This document shows, piece by piece, positions 31,893 through 43,834 of a stretch of 64,000 nt of DNA. The DNA is taken from contig NW_015622545.1 of the NCBI RefSeq assembly GCF_000835495.1, positions 1,504,777 through 1,568,776 on the forward strand, in the 5' to 3' direction. The notes under the pieces were generated by a model. That model searched no databases. It was not told where the DNA came from and saw only the letters and a program-made list of their open reading frames with translations. This stretch comes from Cladophialophora immunda (lineage: Eukaryota > Ascomycota > Eurotiomycetes > Chaetothyriales > Herpotrichiellaceae). The position numbers and the translations under genes are program-made. How positions within the stretch are numbered: position 1 is the first letter of the stretch; every line of letters begins with the position of its first letter.

Positions 31893-32802
31893 GATGCTTC
31901 CGAAGATCGACAACAATTATGTCGAAATTGGAGACGATGAAGCCTTCCGCGACTTCATGGTCTCCGACGCATGGCCTTGAGAAACAATGGCCAGACTACC
32001 ATAATGTCCAATTGGGCCAATGGATGGTTGCACTTACCTACCACTAGTAAGGACTGTTGACAGCGGCTATAATTGTACTGTCGTGACTGGCCTCCAAATC
32101 GTCTGACGACATGCAACGAAATCGACTTTTCAAAAGCGGCGCCACTGAGTGGGTGAGGAGGCCACGAAAATCTCCGGCGCCGACCGTTTTGCACCGACGG
32201 CTACGTCCTGCTTCGCAGTGTTCAAGACATCGACGCTCGAGCATTGACTTATCCCGTGCAGAGAACATCTTCCTTCCGCAATTCCGCCCTACCTACCGAG
32301 ATATCGAACTGATGGACTCCGAAGCGCCGACGAGTCACTAGCCTACTCCTCTCTCCCTCCGCCCTTTCAGTCTACAAGGACTCTACGTAGCAAAGCAAAC
32401 TTTGCGTTCCTTTGCTGGCCTGAAGAGTCCCTCTCCCGTCTACCGCTCCTGTATCTTCTTTTCACCCGATCTTGGGCTACCGGCGGCCATATCTACAAAC
32501 ACAAGCAGAGTTTGTCAGACGGATCAGGTAGTGTGATTTTCTATTTTCTCCTTGAGAGACGACATTACCATTCGGTGATGGCTGGTCTCTCCTCAACCTC
32601 CTTGGCACCAGAATCGATATCGAGGACAAATGGAGACAGTACGGGTTGCTGCGTCCGCATTCAACGGGCCATTGACATTTCGCCTTGTCGTACTGAATGG
32701 CAGAGAAAACGCAGGAAATACAGGCCCTTCCTCTCTCTCTCTCCAAGGGGTTTCAGACGATGCCGTGCTTATCGCAATTGGTGAAAAAGAGGAAATAAAT
32801 AG
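31893..32802. other. Intergenic, no supported gene
   Basis: Only short frames in several directions, with no recognisable motif. Confidence 0.4.
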
Positions 32803-33667
32803 CTACAATACATTATCCAGGCACGATGACGATGAGGAGTGAGCAAAGCTAGAAAGAAATTCTGGATACTTAACAGCCACAGCTGCGATATTGGGCCCGG
32901 GCATGCTAGGACTCGCGTAACAGGACTCTATCAGATTTGCAAGAATCCCATCCCAGGCGCCTCTACATCGCCTGTCCGTCTCCCCAGGTGAGTCTGGGCG
33001 CCAGGTGCATGTACATTCCACGTGTGTGCTCCGTAATTTTCGCTGTTGGAATTAGGTGCGGAGGATCAGCCAAACCAGGGGCTAGTTTGGCCAGACGAAC
33101 ACTTATACCTTGCTTGTAGTTGCGTTCTGCTAGGAACGAAGCATCCCCGAGAAGCGAGGAACCACCCCTGATGGTCAGGAACCTCCCTCGAGTGGCGTGA
33201 TACTCAGGGATGCCACCGACGCGCGTGCCCCGATAAAGCACTATGCGAACTACTGGCGGAATGCTCCCCAGAAGACTGTCAAATTCAGTACAGAGTACTT
33301 CGTACATGCTCGGCGGTGACGTCGCCAAATAGATGGGGAATCGCGGAATACCGGGCTGCTCGGGCCCAAACACCTGGGTATTCTCCGAAGGATGGGAGGA
33401 AATAATACTCCGATCAGCGGAAATACATGGCAGACCATCCAAATCCGAAAGAGCGTTGTGCCTCAGCATCAGATCTTGAACGTACCTGGGCCGCCCGCTA
33501 AGCGAGCGGAGAGAGAGGCAAATGGCTTTGCGATACTGCACCTGCAAAGGGCCTTCACGTACGAAGCCGGCCTCATTCATCTGCCGTCCGACTTCGACGG
33601 CGATGAGCGCAGGACGGTCTGGATATTGTGTGACTTCAACGTCCGAAACCCAGTAGCAATGTAGCAT
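32803..33667 (-). CDS. Unknown protein, two exons, 5' end unresolved
   Basis: A long minus-strand frame starts at ATG 33667 (MLHCYWVSDVEVTQYPDRPA). A 55-nt intron (32966-32912, GTAGAG...GCGAG) would join it to a short last exon ending at 32803, giving 269 residues; without splicing it ends at 32963. The coding character extends upstream of the ATG (RDLEKETYLRIDAPDYTWL in the same frame back to about 33785), so a further 5' exon or a lost start is likely. No family recognised. Confidence 0.45.
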
Positions 33668-33789
33668 GTGTGGACGAAATGCCCTGACAGTCTTGGAAAG
33701 CCATGTATAATCCGGAGCATCAATCCGTAGGTAGGTTTCTTTCTCCAGATCTCGACTTGGTGCCCCAATACGGTCGGTCGGTCGCTGGT

Positions 33790-35380
33790 TGTTTTAAACC
33801 GTACAGTTCGCGAAGTCTTTTGTCCTCATTGAACGTGATTCAGGGGAACATGATGCCGAAGTCGGCTTTCCATTTCGTTGAGCTGCGACTTCGACTGGAA
33901 GTCGTGCTGCTGCCAGATTTCGGTGCAGAACGCATGAGGGGATGGACGGAATGATATTGAGGTCTCGATGTAGAATCATCTTCAGGGGCTCAGTCATTAG
34001 TCGACGGTACAGCTGATGGACTGGAACAACTCACCCTGCGCCACAGGAGACTCGAACAACCCAACAGCAAGAGGACGTTCTGTCGGCGACGGAGTTCGAG
34101 TTATTGCGCTCACAAGTTCAGGCGCATTCCTGCGCTTCTTCGACAGTTGCTCTCTTTGGGTGTCCGTATGTACAGTTCGCGACTAACCGTGCTCGATGAC
34201 CGTCACAGATGCTTCGATTGGAGCATGGGAGTTTTGGCTGAGCCATTCAAAAAGCCTACTCGATGTACAATCGACGCACTCGTCGGACATCACCACAGTG
34301 ACGCTTCACCCGAGCCTTCAAAACGTTTCAAGCATGGCGCAGACAATGAGAAGGAGGGGAGAACTGCAAAGAAGTCAAGGTGCGCCTTGAGCATTGCTCG
34401 GCAATCCGCCCAAAACTAGACGCGGCTTTGCCCCGGCCCGCTTACCGCTCACGTGATGCTCCCAAAAGGCCTAGTGTGGGGACCCTAGTCGAAAGTATGT
34501 GGCACTCCTACCCTGGGCTGGGCGAGGTTAGCGCGCAGATAGTCGAGCGCTAGTCGCTTATCGAGATAGTCTTCATGCAAGCATTCAGCCAGTTTCTTCC
34601 AAGGTCCCCACACCACACTACAATGGCAAAAGATCCATCCACCCCGGGTTATTGAGCGAATGCAAGAATTGCCTGGCCGAGGATGTGTTGGGTTCTGCGA
34701 ACCTGGTGGTCTAAATCGCTCGCGAGGATCGTCCGCCACATCATGTTAATGATGGAGGTGGCTGACACCCTGACGAAGAGGATCCATTCGGTATTTGGAA
34801 GGGTAGGGGAGGAGGAAGTGGGGCACATCTTGAGCAGGGACCTAAAAGTACCCCAGCAATTCACCGTCGGCTGGGATTATAAGTCGGCATTCGTCGTGTA
34901 TTTCCCAGAGATTGTACCGCGTAACTTGATCGGCTTCTACTGTGACATCGCTCAGCAACACGAAAGGTTGGCGATGGTCCACCTGCAAAAGTTGAGCTGA
35001 ATTGGAGTCCCCTTGTCAATACGGCCGAGCAAAGTCGACGGTCTCTTTGGGGCTGTCATGTGCAGTCGCCTAGTTATCAGACCCTGCCTAGCTACTAAAA
35101 TGGAACTCTATTATCCTGAAAGTGCAGGGTTCATGGTTCAGTTGAGCCAAAGATTAAAGGCTGCTCGCTGTCTGAGCGCAATTTTCCCAACGTGAGCAGT
35201 TGGCAACCCTTTGTTAAAGCTACCTCCAAACTGGACAACTCATACTATCCTTGTTTCTCAAAGCTGCCTTCCACCGACTCTTTCTTCCGTCCCTTATCGC
35301 GTGAAGGCCATGTTTCACAAAGAACTCATTAATTCACTGCCCAAACAAATTAGTCTTTGCCTGGACCGCTTTTACTACGG
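33790..35380. other. No firm gene; one doubtful plus-strand frame
   Basis: At 34743-35000 a plus-strand frame ending FVVYFPEIVPRNLIGFYCDI reads like protein but begins without context, and its first part looks like random translation. I see no domain and cannot build exons. Confidence 0.3.
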
Positions 35381-35465
35381 CTGCCTTAGTCTCACTTTCT
35401 TTATAGCGATCGAGGCATTTGGATTCTCTTCGGGCTACGCTGCCTTAACTCGGGCTCAACTCCCT
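35381..35465. repeat. Single copy of the ~72 bp upstream repeat
   Basis: It begins ctgccttagtctcactttct and contains gaggcatttggattctctt; it is the same unit that is present four times at 37598-37886. It lies about 180 bases before the first F-box start codon. Confidence 0.6.
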
Positions 35466-35627
35466 TAAGTCGCATTATGCGAAGAGCATTAAGTCTACGC
35501 CTGATCCCAGACTTCTACTTTCCAGTTTCCTCAACCAAACAACTTCGAAGCTGATTGATTCACCGTCCAAACAGACTGGCCTTTGCTAGGACTCCTTTTC
35601 TCATCCAAAACGCTACACCGCGCAGCA

Positions 35628-35824
35628 GTCAATCGCTAGCACTATGGCGACGCCTCAAGCAAACCAACCGCTGAGACTCCGCGAGCTACCTAAGGAAATG
35701 ATTATGCGTATCATCCGCGACCGCACCCGCCCCCCAATCGCTAGCATCATGGCGACGCCTCAAGAAAACCAACCATTGAGACTCCTCGACCTACCGAACG
35801 AAATAATTATGCATATTATCCGCC
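35628..35824 (+). repeat. In-frame 105-bp tandem duplication at the F-box N-terminus
   Basis: The unit caatcgctagca..atggcgacgcctcaa recurs 105 bases later, so both the ATG and the bases just before it are duplicated. The two copies differ at scattered positions (for example CAAGCA/CAAGAA), so the duplication is not recent. Confidence 0.85.
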
Positions 35825-37164
35825 TACTAGACGGTGACAGTTGGCCGCACAATCGCAAACACGTCAGAAATTTCCGCCGGACCTGCAAGAGAGTTTGCGA
35901 GTTGTCCGAGTTTGCCTTCTTCCGATTCCTCCACTCTCTCGATGTCATTCAATCTCGCCACCTAGATCTCATGCTAAACACACGGCCAGAACGATATAAC
36001 CTAGTTAGGACTTTGGTTGTCTTCCCGCGTGTCCGATTGGCTACCGTTTGCACCGAGGAGATGATATGCTGCGAACACATGTTACACTGTCTTACCAAAG
36101 TCAATAGACTTCAAGCCCTACATGTACTAGGAGCCAAGGACCATGATCGAGAACTCTTCCAAGAGCTCAACTTCAAGCTCAAACATACTACCTTCAACGA
36201 CTTGCGCGAATGTACACTGATTAGCTACCATCGCAATCCGATTTGTATCAACTCACTACTGAAGGCACCGAAACTGACTACCTTGAAAGTGTCTTGCGCT
36301 TTTCTCGATCCGGACGACCCAGTACCTCCACCTAATTTTACGGCATTGGAATACCTTGCACTCCTCGATTTTCAAACCATCGACGCAGAAAAACTCTCGT
36401 ATATTCTTAGTGTACCCGCTGCACTACAGACTCTAGAGTTCTCAATCTGGCGTGAGCTCGAACTTCGCAACGACAATGAGTGCAAAACAATTAACGATTT
36501 GGTATCAATTCTAGCGACTCACCAACCGGAACTCAAGACGCTAAAGATACACGGAAGGTACCCGTATAGTGGTCCGCCACTCTTTCGGTATGCCGGACAA
36601 CTCGATTTTATTCCACTTACCGGTTTGAAAGAACTCGCCTTCGCTAAAATGGGTAGGGCATATGTCGACTGTTTTATCAATCTGCCCAAAGGTCTTGAAA
36701 CTCTTCGATTGCATGGCGAGATAGACCTTGATAAGTTATCTCTCATGCTCATCAAAGCATCTAAGGACCACAAAGTCACATGCCCACCCAATGTCAAGGT
36801 TCATACCAGCTATGGCAGAACAGTAATTCCCTTCTTTCACAAGAATCTCGGACCGCCGGATACCCGCAGGGAGCACATACGACGCAAGTCCCAGCTGATG
36901 GGTATTCATCGGTTCATGGCTAAATTATCAGCCGTAGAGATCTTGGTCTCTGAGAGAAATTTCTACTTCGAAAGACGGATACACGCGAGGGCGGAGCCGA
37001 CCACAGGAAGCCTAGTCCACAGGCCGTACGAGGTGGAGGAGCTTTTCCATCCGGACCACCGTTCGGAGTTTGAGTTGTTCAACCGTGATTTTGGAGCATA
37101 TCGTAACGGTGGATGGGAGCAAGACCATCCTATCACACGAGGATTGACCTCGGCGTGGGACTGA
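35644..37164 (+). CDS. F-box/LRR-like protein, paralogue 1, with duplicated N-terminus
   Basis: A single exon of 506 residues. An F-box-like helix set begins LRLLDLPNEIIMHIIRLL and runs through RNFRRTCKRVCELSEFAFF. Irregular leucine-rich repeats follow (LKAPKLTTLKV, HQPELKTLKI, GLKELAFAK, LPKGLETLRL). Such proteins normally couple substrates to SCF ubiquitin ligases; the target is unknown. The first 35 codons are duplicated: ATGGCGACGCCTCAAG occurs at 35644 and again at 35749, each followed by NQPLRL.(E/D)LP.E. The second ATG is probably the ancestral start (471 residues). The paralogue is at 49465. Confidence 0.75.
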   Translation: MATPQANQPLRLRELPKEMIMRIIRDRTRPPIASIMATPQENQPLRLLDLPNEIIMHIIRLLDGDSWPHNRKHVRNFRRTCKRVCELSEFAFFRFLHSLDVIQSRHLDLMLNTRPERYNLVRTLVVFPRVRLATVCTEEMICCEHMLHCLTKVNRLQALHVLGAKDHDRELFQELNFKLKHTTFNDLRECTLISYHRNPICINSLLKAPKLTTLKVSCAFLDPDDPVPPPNFTALEYLALLDFQTIDAEKLSYILSVPAALQTLEFSIWRELELRNDNECKTINDLVSILATHQPELKTLKIHGRYPYSGPPLFRYAGQLDFIPLTGLKELAFAKMGRAYVDCFINLPKGLETLRLHGEIDLDKLSLMLIKASKDHKVTCPPNVKVHTSYGRTVIPFFHKNLGPPDTRREHIRRKSQLMGIHRFMAKLSAVEILVSERNFYFERRIHARAEPTTGSLVHRPYEVEELFHPDHRSEFELFNRDFGAYRNGGWEQDHPITRGLTSAWD

Positions 37165-37384
37165 CTTCTTCCCCACAGCCGGAGAGAAAGGTCACGAAGG
37201 AGAAGAGCACGAAAAGCAGAAGACCAGAAGACCAGAAGACCAGAAAGGGGAGTATGAAAGTTGGTGTTGTCAGAATACCCGGCGGGCAGAGGTAGGCAGC
37301 CACCTCCCGATCGGCAACGGCGGAAAAGTGCGGTTTACAAGTTCTTGCATAGGCCACGGAGTTACTCTTCGTTAAACGGGAATC

Positions 37385-37550
37385 ATTGGGAAATAAGCAA
37401 AACTACCAAAAAAAGGGGGGGAGGGAATGGGAGGCTGATTGATTACTCGAAATAACCACAGAAATACAAAAAAAATTGAAAAGGGAGGCTGATTGACCGC
37501 TCGGAAGCAATCATAGAAATACTACCAAAAGAGAAAAGGGAGGCTAGGTG
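37385..37550. repeat. ~60 bp repeat 3' of the F-box gene
   Basis: Two to three copies of a unit containing gggaggctgattga, a ctcgga/ctcgaa stretch, and agaaata.caaaa runs. The same unit recurs at 38730-38990 behind the next gene. Confidence 0.7.
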
Positions 37551-37597
37551 GACTGTTTTATTCATTGTATATGGATTCAGTGTGCCCTTGACTGGTT

Positions 37598-37886
37598 CTG
37601 CCTTAGTTTCCATTCCTTGTAATGTCTAAGATGTTTAAATTCTCTTTGGGATGAACTGCCTTTGTCTAGGCTGCCTTGATTTCGATTCTTTATAGTGTTC
37701 AAGGCGCTTGGATCTCTTTATACTGAACCGCCTTACCTGGGGCTGCCTTGATTTCCTTTCTTTGTAATGTTCAAGGCGTTTGGATCTCTTTACACTGAAC
37801 TGCCTTATCTGGGGCTGCCTTAATTTACTTTCTTTGTAGTGTTCAAGGCGTTTAGTTTCTCTTTGGGCTGAACTGCCTCAAATCGC
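37598..37886. repeat. Four tandem copies of a ~72 bp repeat upstream of the 38053 gene
   Basis: Units start at 37598, 37671, 37743 and 37815, each beginning ctgcctt(a/g/t)att and containing gttcaaggcgtttggatctctt and (c)tgaactgcctt. They end about 165 bases before the start codon and so occupy the promoter. Confidence 0.88.
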
Positions 37887-38052
37887 GTTGCGCGAAAACT
37901 ATATATCTCTCTTCTATTCCTGGACGTCTGCTTTCCACTTTTCTCCACCACAACAACCGACTTTGAATCCAGCCTCAACCCCGGGTGCAACCTTTGACAT
38001 CACCTTTCAAGCTTTATCCAAAACTATCCACGTCCAGCAATACCAAGGCAAG

Positions 38053-38595
38053 ATGGCGCATGTTCCGGACTTGCTCCGCCACGTGGTGAAGCAGCAATTC
38101 ATAACCTCTTATGCAGAGGAGGTTAGGAAGCAATTCACGGTGCGCTTCAGAATGAGATTCGACGAGAAATTTGGCCCGGCGTTCGAACCAAGATTCGACG
38201 AGATAACTCAACTTGTCTGGGACAAGACGGCCGAGGCCCTTCGTGATCAATTGTCGGACGATGTGCAAGAGCGCGTCTGGGACACGACCATGGACGAGCT
38301 CGAGGAAATGACCAAGGACGAAATGAGAAATAACCTGGAGAACTACCTCGACGAGGTTCCCATGGCCATGTTCCTCGGCGACCCGAGCCAGAGTGTGAGG
38401 GACATGGCGGTCTCGTCCGTGCTCCACCACATATTGCACGAAAAGTTCCACGAGAAGCTCGAGGGAGACTTCATAGCCAAATTCACAGCCATATTCGAAC
38501 CGGCCTTCAACGCAGCGTTCCCTGAATTCTTCGACACCAAGTTCGACGAGGTCTATGCTGCGGTTGTCGAGGCCGATTCTTCCAATGCCGCTTAG
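38053..38595 (+). CDS. Unknown 180-residue helical protein with F-D-E/F-x-P-A-F repeats
   Basis: ATG at 38053 (MAHVPDLLRHVV) is the first ATG in a frame open for 235 codons. The protein is rich in Phe, Asp, Glu and Lys and looks all-helical. Similar blocks occur near both ends (MRFDEKFGPAFEPRFDEI and IFEPAFNAAFPEFFDTKFDE), suggesting an internal duplication. No signal peptide or membrane segment. It has the same 5' and 3' flanking repeats as the F-box gene to its left. No family recognised. Confidence 0.6.
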   Translation: MAHVPDLLRHVVKQQFITSYAEEVRKQFTVRFRMRFDEKFGPAFEPRFDEITQLVWDKTAEALRDQLSDDVQERVWDTTMDELEEMTKDEMRNNLENYLDEVPMAMFLGDPSQSVRDMAVSSVLHHILHEKFHEKLEGDFIAKFTAIFEPAFNAAFPEFFDTKFDEVYAAVVEADSSNAA

Positions 38596-38729
38596 AGCGG
38601 GCGAACACAAAAGAAGACTCTTTCTGCAGCAGAGGTGCAAGCGGGCTGTGACCACAAAGGAAAAACCTCTCGGACACGGCGAATGGATTTCGAAACACGG
38701 ATTGGATGGAAGTCGGAGAACTAGTAACC

Positions 38730-38990
38730 AGAAAACAGAAATACCAGAAGAAAAAAAAATGGAAGGGGAGGCAGCCTGATTACTCGGAAAACGATTAAAG
38801 GTAACAGAAACACCAAAAAATTGGAAGGGGAGGCTGGCTGATTACTCGGAAAACGATTACAGGTAACAGAAACACCAAAAAAAAAGGGGAGGCCGGTTGA
38901 TTACTTGCCAAAAAAAAGCAGAAATACCAAAAAAAGGGAAGGGGAGGTATATTGATAGTTTGAGAAGTAAGTGAAAATACCAAAAAAAGT
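38730..38990. repeat. Four imperfect copies of the ~60 bp 3' repeat
   Basis: Units contain gaaacaccaaaaaa, gg(a)aggggaggc and ctgattactcggaaaacgatta. The last copies are more diverged. The minus-strand frame across it (Phe/Trp-rich) is an artefact of the repeat. Confidence 0.85.
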
Positions 38991-39474
38991 GTGAGAGTAA
39001 ATTTGTGCTTTGTAAAATGAGAAACATCCAATAATAGGCAAGACAGGACAGCCATTGCGCAGACACATCTTGGAGTGGTTCTTTCTCGCCATCCTGCCAT
39101 TTTCCCAATACACATACCGTCAGAATAGCGCCTCAATCCCGTGCTTTGCCTCCTCAGCAAAGAGACGGAATATCTCGCCAACCAGTGGCTGATTATTGGA
39201 CATTGTAGTAGATTAAAGATCTTCCTCGCATGTGGAGCAGATATACGGAGCACTCGAGTGATCAGCCTTGTAGCCCGTTGTGGCTGCATTTGTGCCGGGA
39301 CGGGATAACATACCTCGGACATACAACCTTCCCCGCGAATCACTGACGGTCTTGTTCAGGACGATCTGCGACGCTAACGCTTCAACGACAAGCCTCGAGG
39401 TGCTTTCCTTTAGATTCGGTGTCGCAGCATCGGAGGGAGGACCAATGTCGCCCTACTCAGCTGATCGAGCGTCG

Positions 39475-40017
39475 CTATTTACCAAGAGATGGTGATTGCA
39501 ATATCACAGAGCATTCCGTGAAACACCGACAGTTTTCCCTATAACGAGGAGTGGACATGACCTGATACGACATTCCATTCGCCACTCGGAACAGTTTGAA
39601 CTGCTTTCTGATGCAACATGAGATCAATGGACCAAGGCATCGAAAGAGACTCCAGGCGGGCGAATTGGACCATTTGAAGGGAATGAGTTCATCCAGTTGA
39701 TGGCAAACTTCCCGCCTTTTCAGCATCTGCCCTGAGAGACATCCATTGCCAATAAGAACGTGCTCCCTGGCCTCTTTGCTCACCCGTCTATGAGTCTGGA
39801 GGCATGTGAACTCGAGGATTGCACACAACGCGAGAAAAACATCCCTGGTGTTGTCATGACTGTCAGATCCACCTGGAAATTGTATGATAGGGTAATTTCC
39901 AACAACGGAATATCGCAGCTGGCTTTGCCGTTCCGGTCTCTTCAGTCCCTCTCGCGCTCGGCTCTTGCTTGGTCCTCCATTCTTGCTTCTCACCGGGCCG
40001 AAGTTCTTCACAGCCAT
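39475..40017 (-). CDS. Doubtful hypothetical protein, 180 codons
   Basis: ATG at 40017 (MAVKNFGPVRSKNGGPSKSR) opens a frame with an ordinary composition, including DVFLALCAILEFTCLQTHRR. A competing plus-strand frame (39760-40191) is almost as long. No domain found. Confidence 0.25.
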   Translation of the reverse strand: MAVKNFGPVRSKNGGPSKSRAREGLKRPERQSQLRYSVVGNYPIIQFPGGSDSHDNTRDVFLALCAILEFTCLQTHRRVSKEAREHVLIGNGCLSGQMLKRREVCHQLDELIPFKWSNSPAWSLFRCLGPLISCCIRKQFKLFRVANGMSYQVMSTPRYRENCRCFTECSVILQSPSLGK

Positions 40018-40970
40018 GGCGAGGATGCCCCAATCCTTCGACCTCAGTCTGACCCTTCATCCGACTTCTGGGAGATGATACAAGAGGAAAGCTTGCAAGG
40101 CAATAGTCAATTCCAATGGAATGGTATAGTATGTTATTCTCCATTCATGCTGAGGAGCAGTGCAGACACGGGTACTGATTCGTTCGTCTAGACGTCGATA
40201 TGTTTGGGCCCTATCACTAAACAGACTGTAGGGACTATATCTAGTTTCGCAAATCGCATTACTCAGATGCCATCGGCCTTGTCAGAGACTGCTGTGTGTC
40301 ACGCAACCTACTCCAGGAATGTATCCTCGCTCTCTGCATCGTTCCCTCTACCAACTCGTACGATAGACCTGCGCCCATTCTTGTCCAATGGTCGCCCGGT
40401 ATCAATGTTACCACAGGAGACGGTGTCAGCATCGACCAATTTGGACTTTGACGCGTATGGGACATCCTTGATCAGTATTTGACAGCAGGCTGTGTGATTC
40501 AAGCGGTGGATTCCTTGTTGTGTAGTGCTTCCTTCGACCCCTCGGTACCTTCACTGCCTCTTTGGTATCACATGGTAACTACCTCCTTGTTGTCACATGG
40601 CAACCACCTCTTTGTTGTCACATAGTGGGTCCACTTATTACTGTAATATATTTTATAACGATAGAATCTCTTCAACAATTGTCGGATCAGGACTGCATCA
40701 CAACAGCTTTTCCACCACTTCGAATCTGATGACTGCAATCTGCGTTGTTAACACCAACCAACTCAGCAACAGGCCTCATAGTGAGAGAAGTGCAAGGGAG
40801 AAATTGGGGTTGAGCGCTCAAGGAGGAAGAAAGAGAAGGAGGTCGAGCAGGAGGGGTCCGCGTCGAGAGGGGAGAAGGTCCGCAAGGTCCGGGATTCAAA
40901 TCACACACATAATAAAAACCCCCCTGGGGCTTTTCCCTGAATCTTCAGGTTTTTTTGCCGTTTTATTTTT

Positions 40971-41018
<48 letters not shown>

Positions 41019-43829
41019 GCTGTTGTGCCCTATATAGATACATCGATGAAGCACTCCCACCAGCCAACCTTGGCGTCTCAAGATTCACAGGCCAGTGACC
41101 AGTGACCAGTGCCTTGCAATATCCCTGGCACCCTCTGGGAAGGCAATTGATACGGCACTGCGCTCGGACAGTCAAACCCATCAACTTCTTTGCACAGCCA
41201 TCGGAAATCTACACCCACATCTTGCGCCCTTGTGATGGTTGGCTGGCATTGACACAGTGCCACTGGACGAACGGCTGAAACTCCTCGATATGGCATTGAA
41301 TCCAATATCTCCGACCGATCTCGTTGTGGGTGCTTGGACGTGGTGTCTTACAACCATTCCTACAGGTACAATACCAATCTATGGCGGAGGGCTGGGGTGA
41401 TACAATTCCTCGAGCCTCGCAAGTTCAGCCTCGCGAGTTCAGCTTCGCATACTCTCTCCAGGCTGACGTCAGACCGCCCATCTGCCGTAACGTACACCGC
41501 CATCTGGGAAGAGATTTCTCGACGATATCAACCTGGATGTTCGCGACCACGTTGAACATCATCATTACCAGCCTCAAACGGGCGAAATTTGGCTGGGGTT
41601 TTGTATCATGGCCAACCAGAGGAAGCACATCCGTCTCGATCAGTGCGAAGCCACGATATTGTAATGTGGCTGCCATTCGGAAGACAGCAGCTCCCCCTCT
41701 CAGTAAGTAGCAATACATCTGCGCCATCACTGTGGCTCACTGCTTCTATGTCAGCAGCAACGCCGGACCAGATCGAAGTTTTGGATGGATCTAAACTTGC
41801 CTGCTCATGCATCTTCACTTGGCGCTGTCAGAACGATTCGACATGAACGACGACATTGCCTGTCTGACAGTCTTGAGCCTTCGCATACCTACCTGTCTGT
41901 TCTTCTCAACCGCTCACACCAGTCAGCATCATGCATGTCCATAATACACAGGAAGAAAATTAGCATCAACGCGTTCATCCCACGCGGAACTTGGGTAATG
42001 ATCTGTCGATGCAGCTGTCGGATCACTGGCGCGAAAGAAATGTTTGTTTTGCGTCGCTGCGGAGGAGGTACTTGGCATGTGCTGGAAGCCTTCACACACT
42101 TGACTGTTCGTCTCGGTTGAGAAGCGTCATGCATGCTCCGTGGCAGACGGGGCTGAGAGCTTATGGTGTCCCCACCTCCTCTGAACCCCTGTCGCCACGC
42201 AAACGAACTACTGTTTTCGCTTCAGCGTGCCTTCACGCACCATTAATCGAAGGAGACTAGATCAGACCAGTACCGACGCATTCAAAAAGCGGTCCTCACC
42301 AGGATCCTCAACGGTGATCAATCGCGTTGACACGGCTGTCGGCCCCGACATGACGAAAAGAGATGTGAACAGCGATCGATTCGTCTGCGCCAATGAATGC
42401 GGAGTTGTTGAAGATGCTCCGTAAGGACAACCCATCATATGTCGCTACATACATGCATGCTGTGCCGCCACTCAACTTCTACCAGTGGTGGGCGTCATAC
42501 ATGACCATGATATATACGGGACGAAGAACCTGTGATGTCCTCTCCATTCCATTGGATCATCTCCCCCGGTTTCCGGCATTGTTGCAGCAGGCAGCATGCT
42601 CCACTTGCATGTTCATGTTACGCTATTGATCAAAAAATGTAGTATCGACACATTCAAAGCGCTCGAGAATCCCTGGTGGAATACCATGTATGGCTGAGGT
42701 ACAGGCACCGAACGTGAATGTTTGTGTGGCCTCTTGCAAGTGGTGCTCGATGTACTCCGCACTTTACTGCCAGTTAGATGCTCAAAGCATCAGTCGGGCT
42801 GCGATAACTGATTCGAGTATCCCGCGTAGGACTTGACTATCAGCGTGGCAACTCGGGGTCTCCACGTGTGCTCGTCTGCTATGAATCTGGCGATTAGTCG
42901 GGTGCGGCCGCACGCTGAAATCTACCACGGTATCATCGTCGATCCGCAGCCGTCCGTCCCGGTGCCTTCAGAAGCAGAGGCATGAGCAAAAGACTGATAC
43001 TGTCCCCGAGCTCTGGCAAGGGGTGGGAGCTTCATAATATCAACCGGCTCATGTAACTGCATCATGTGGCAGATGGGGTAACGATTTCTGTAATGCCTGT
43101 CTTGCAGCCGTCACGTCTGGATCGGATTGCCGACCGCTGATTGATGGGTATACGACTGCGCGGCAAGTTAACACCAGAAACCTCTTCTGGGAAGAGTGTG
43201 TCGATGACATCTTGGAACCGTGGCCCGAAGCCCTCAGAAGGGAAAGAGTGAGGCAGAGATGGTGGGGAACTATATGAGGATATTCTCCCACAAGATCGTT
43301 TCCTCGCGTTCCAACAGGTAGGTCATATGTCGGAACCCATGGTACCAGTTATGAAGATACTTCACGCGCATGATATGGCACACATAGCCACTAGACACTT
43401 TCCTTTACATTTCCCTTTCGCTACAGTGCCCTTTCGCGCAAAGTAGCGGTGCTACTGCATAAAATAGACCAGTCGAGCACGCGACATGTGTCCCTCAGGA
43501 CAGATGCACCACCAAAAGCATTCCAAAACGCGCTCGTGAACGCAGCTTGCGCAACTTGACCTTGAGGCATCCCCAGAGCTTTAATTCAAGTTGAGTCTTT
43601 CATGGGCCGAGGCTACACAGGGGGATTACACTTGATTTGCCGGATGAAGTCTTCAAGAGATTGCGTGCTGCTTTTGGACCACCTGATAGGTGCAAGTAAG
43701 CATTGGAGTATAGTATGATCTTCCCAAGACTGTTTCCATTTACCAGCCCGATACAGGTTCTCACTCTCCAACTGTAACCATTTCGTGTGATCAACATCAT
43801 CCGACTTTCGCATGTGGTATCACCTTTGC
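40018..43829. other. Gene-poor region with degenerate frames
   Basis: Short stretches read like old coding sequence, for example HHYQPQTGEIWLGFCIMANQ near 41545-41610 plus, but they stop within 50 codons and fit no exon chain. I found no recognisable gene. Confidence 0.4.
40972..41014. repeat. (GT)n microsatellite, about 21 units
   Basis: Uninterrupted gt dinucleotides. Confidence 0.95.
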
Positions 43830-43834
43830 GGCCC

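Noticed and set aside
38795..39343. 182-codon minus-strand frame rich in Phe and Trp, membrane-like
   Set aside because: It crosses the A-rich tandem repeat in reverse; hydrophobicity comes from the T-runs.
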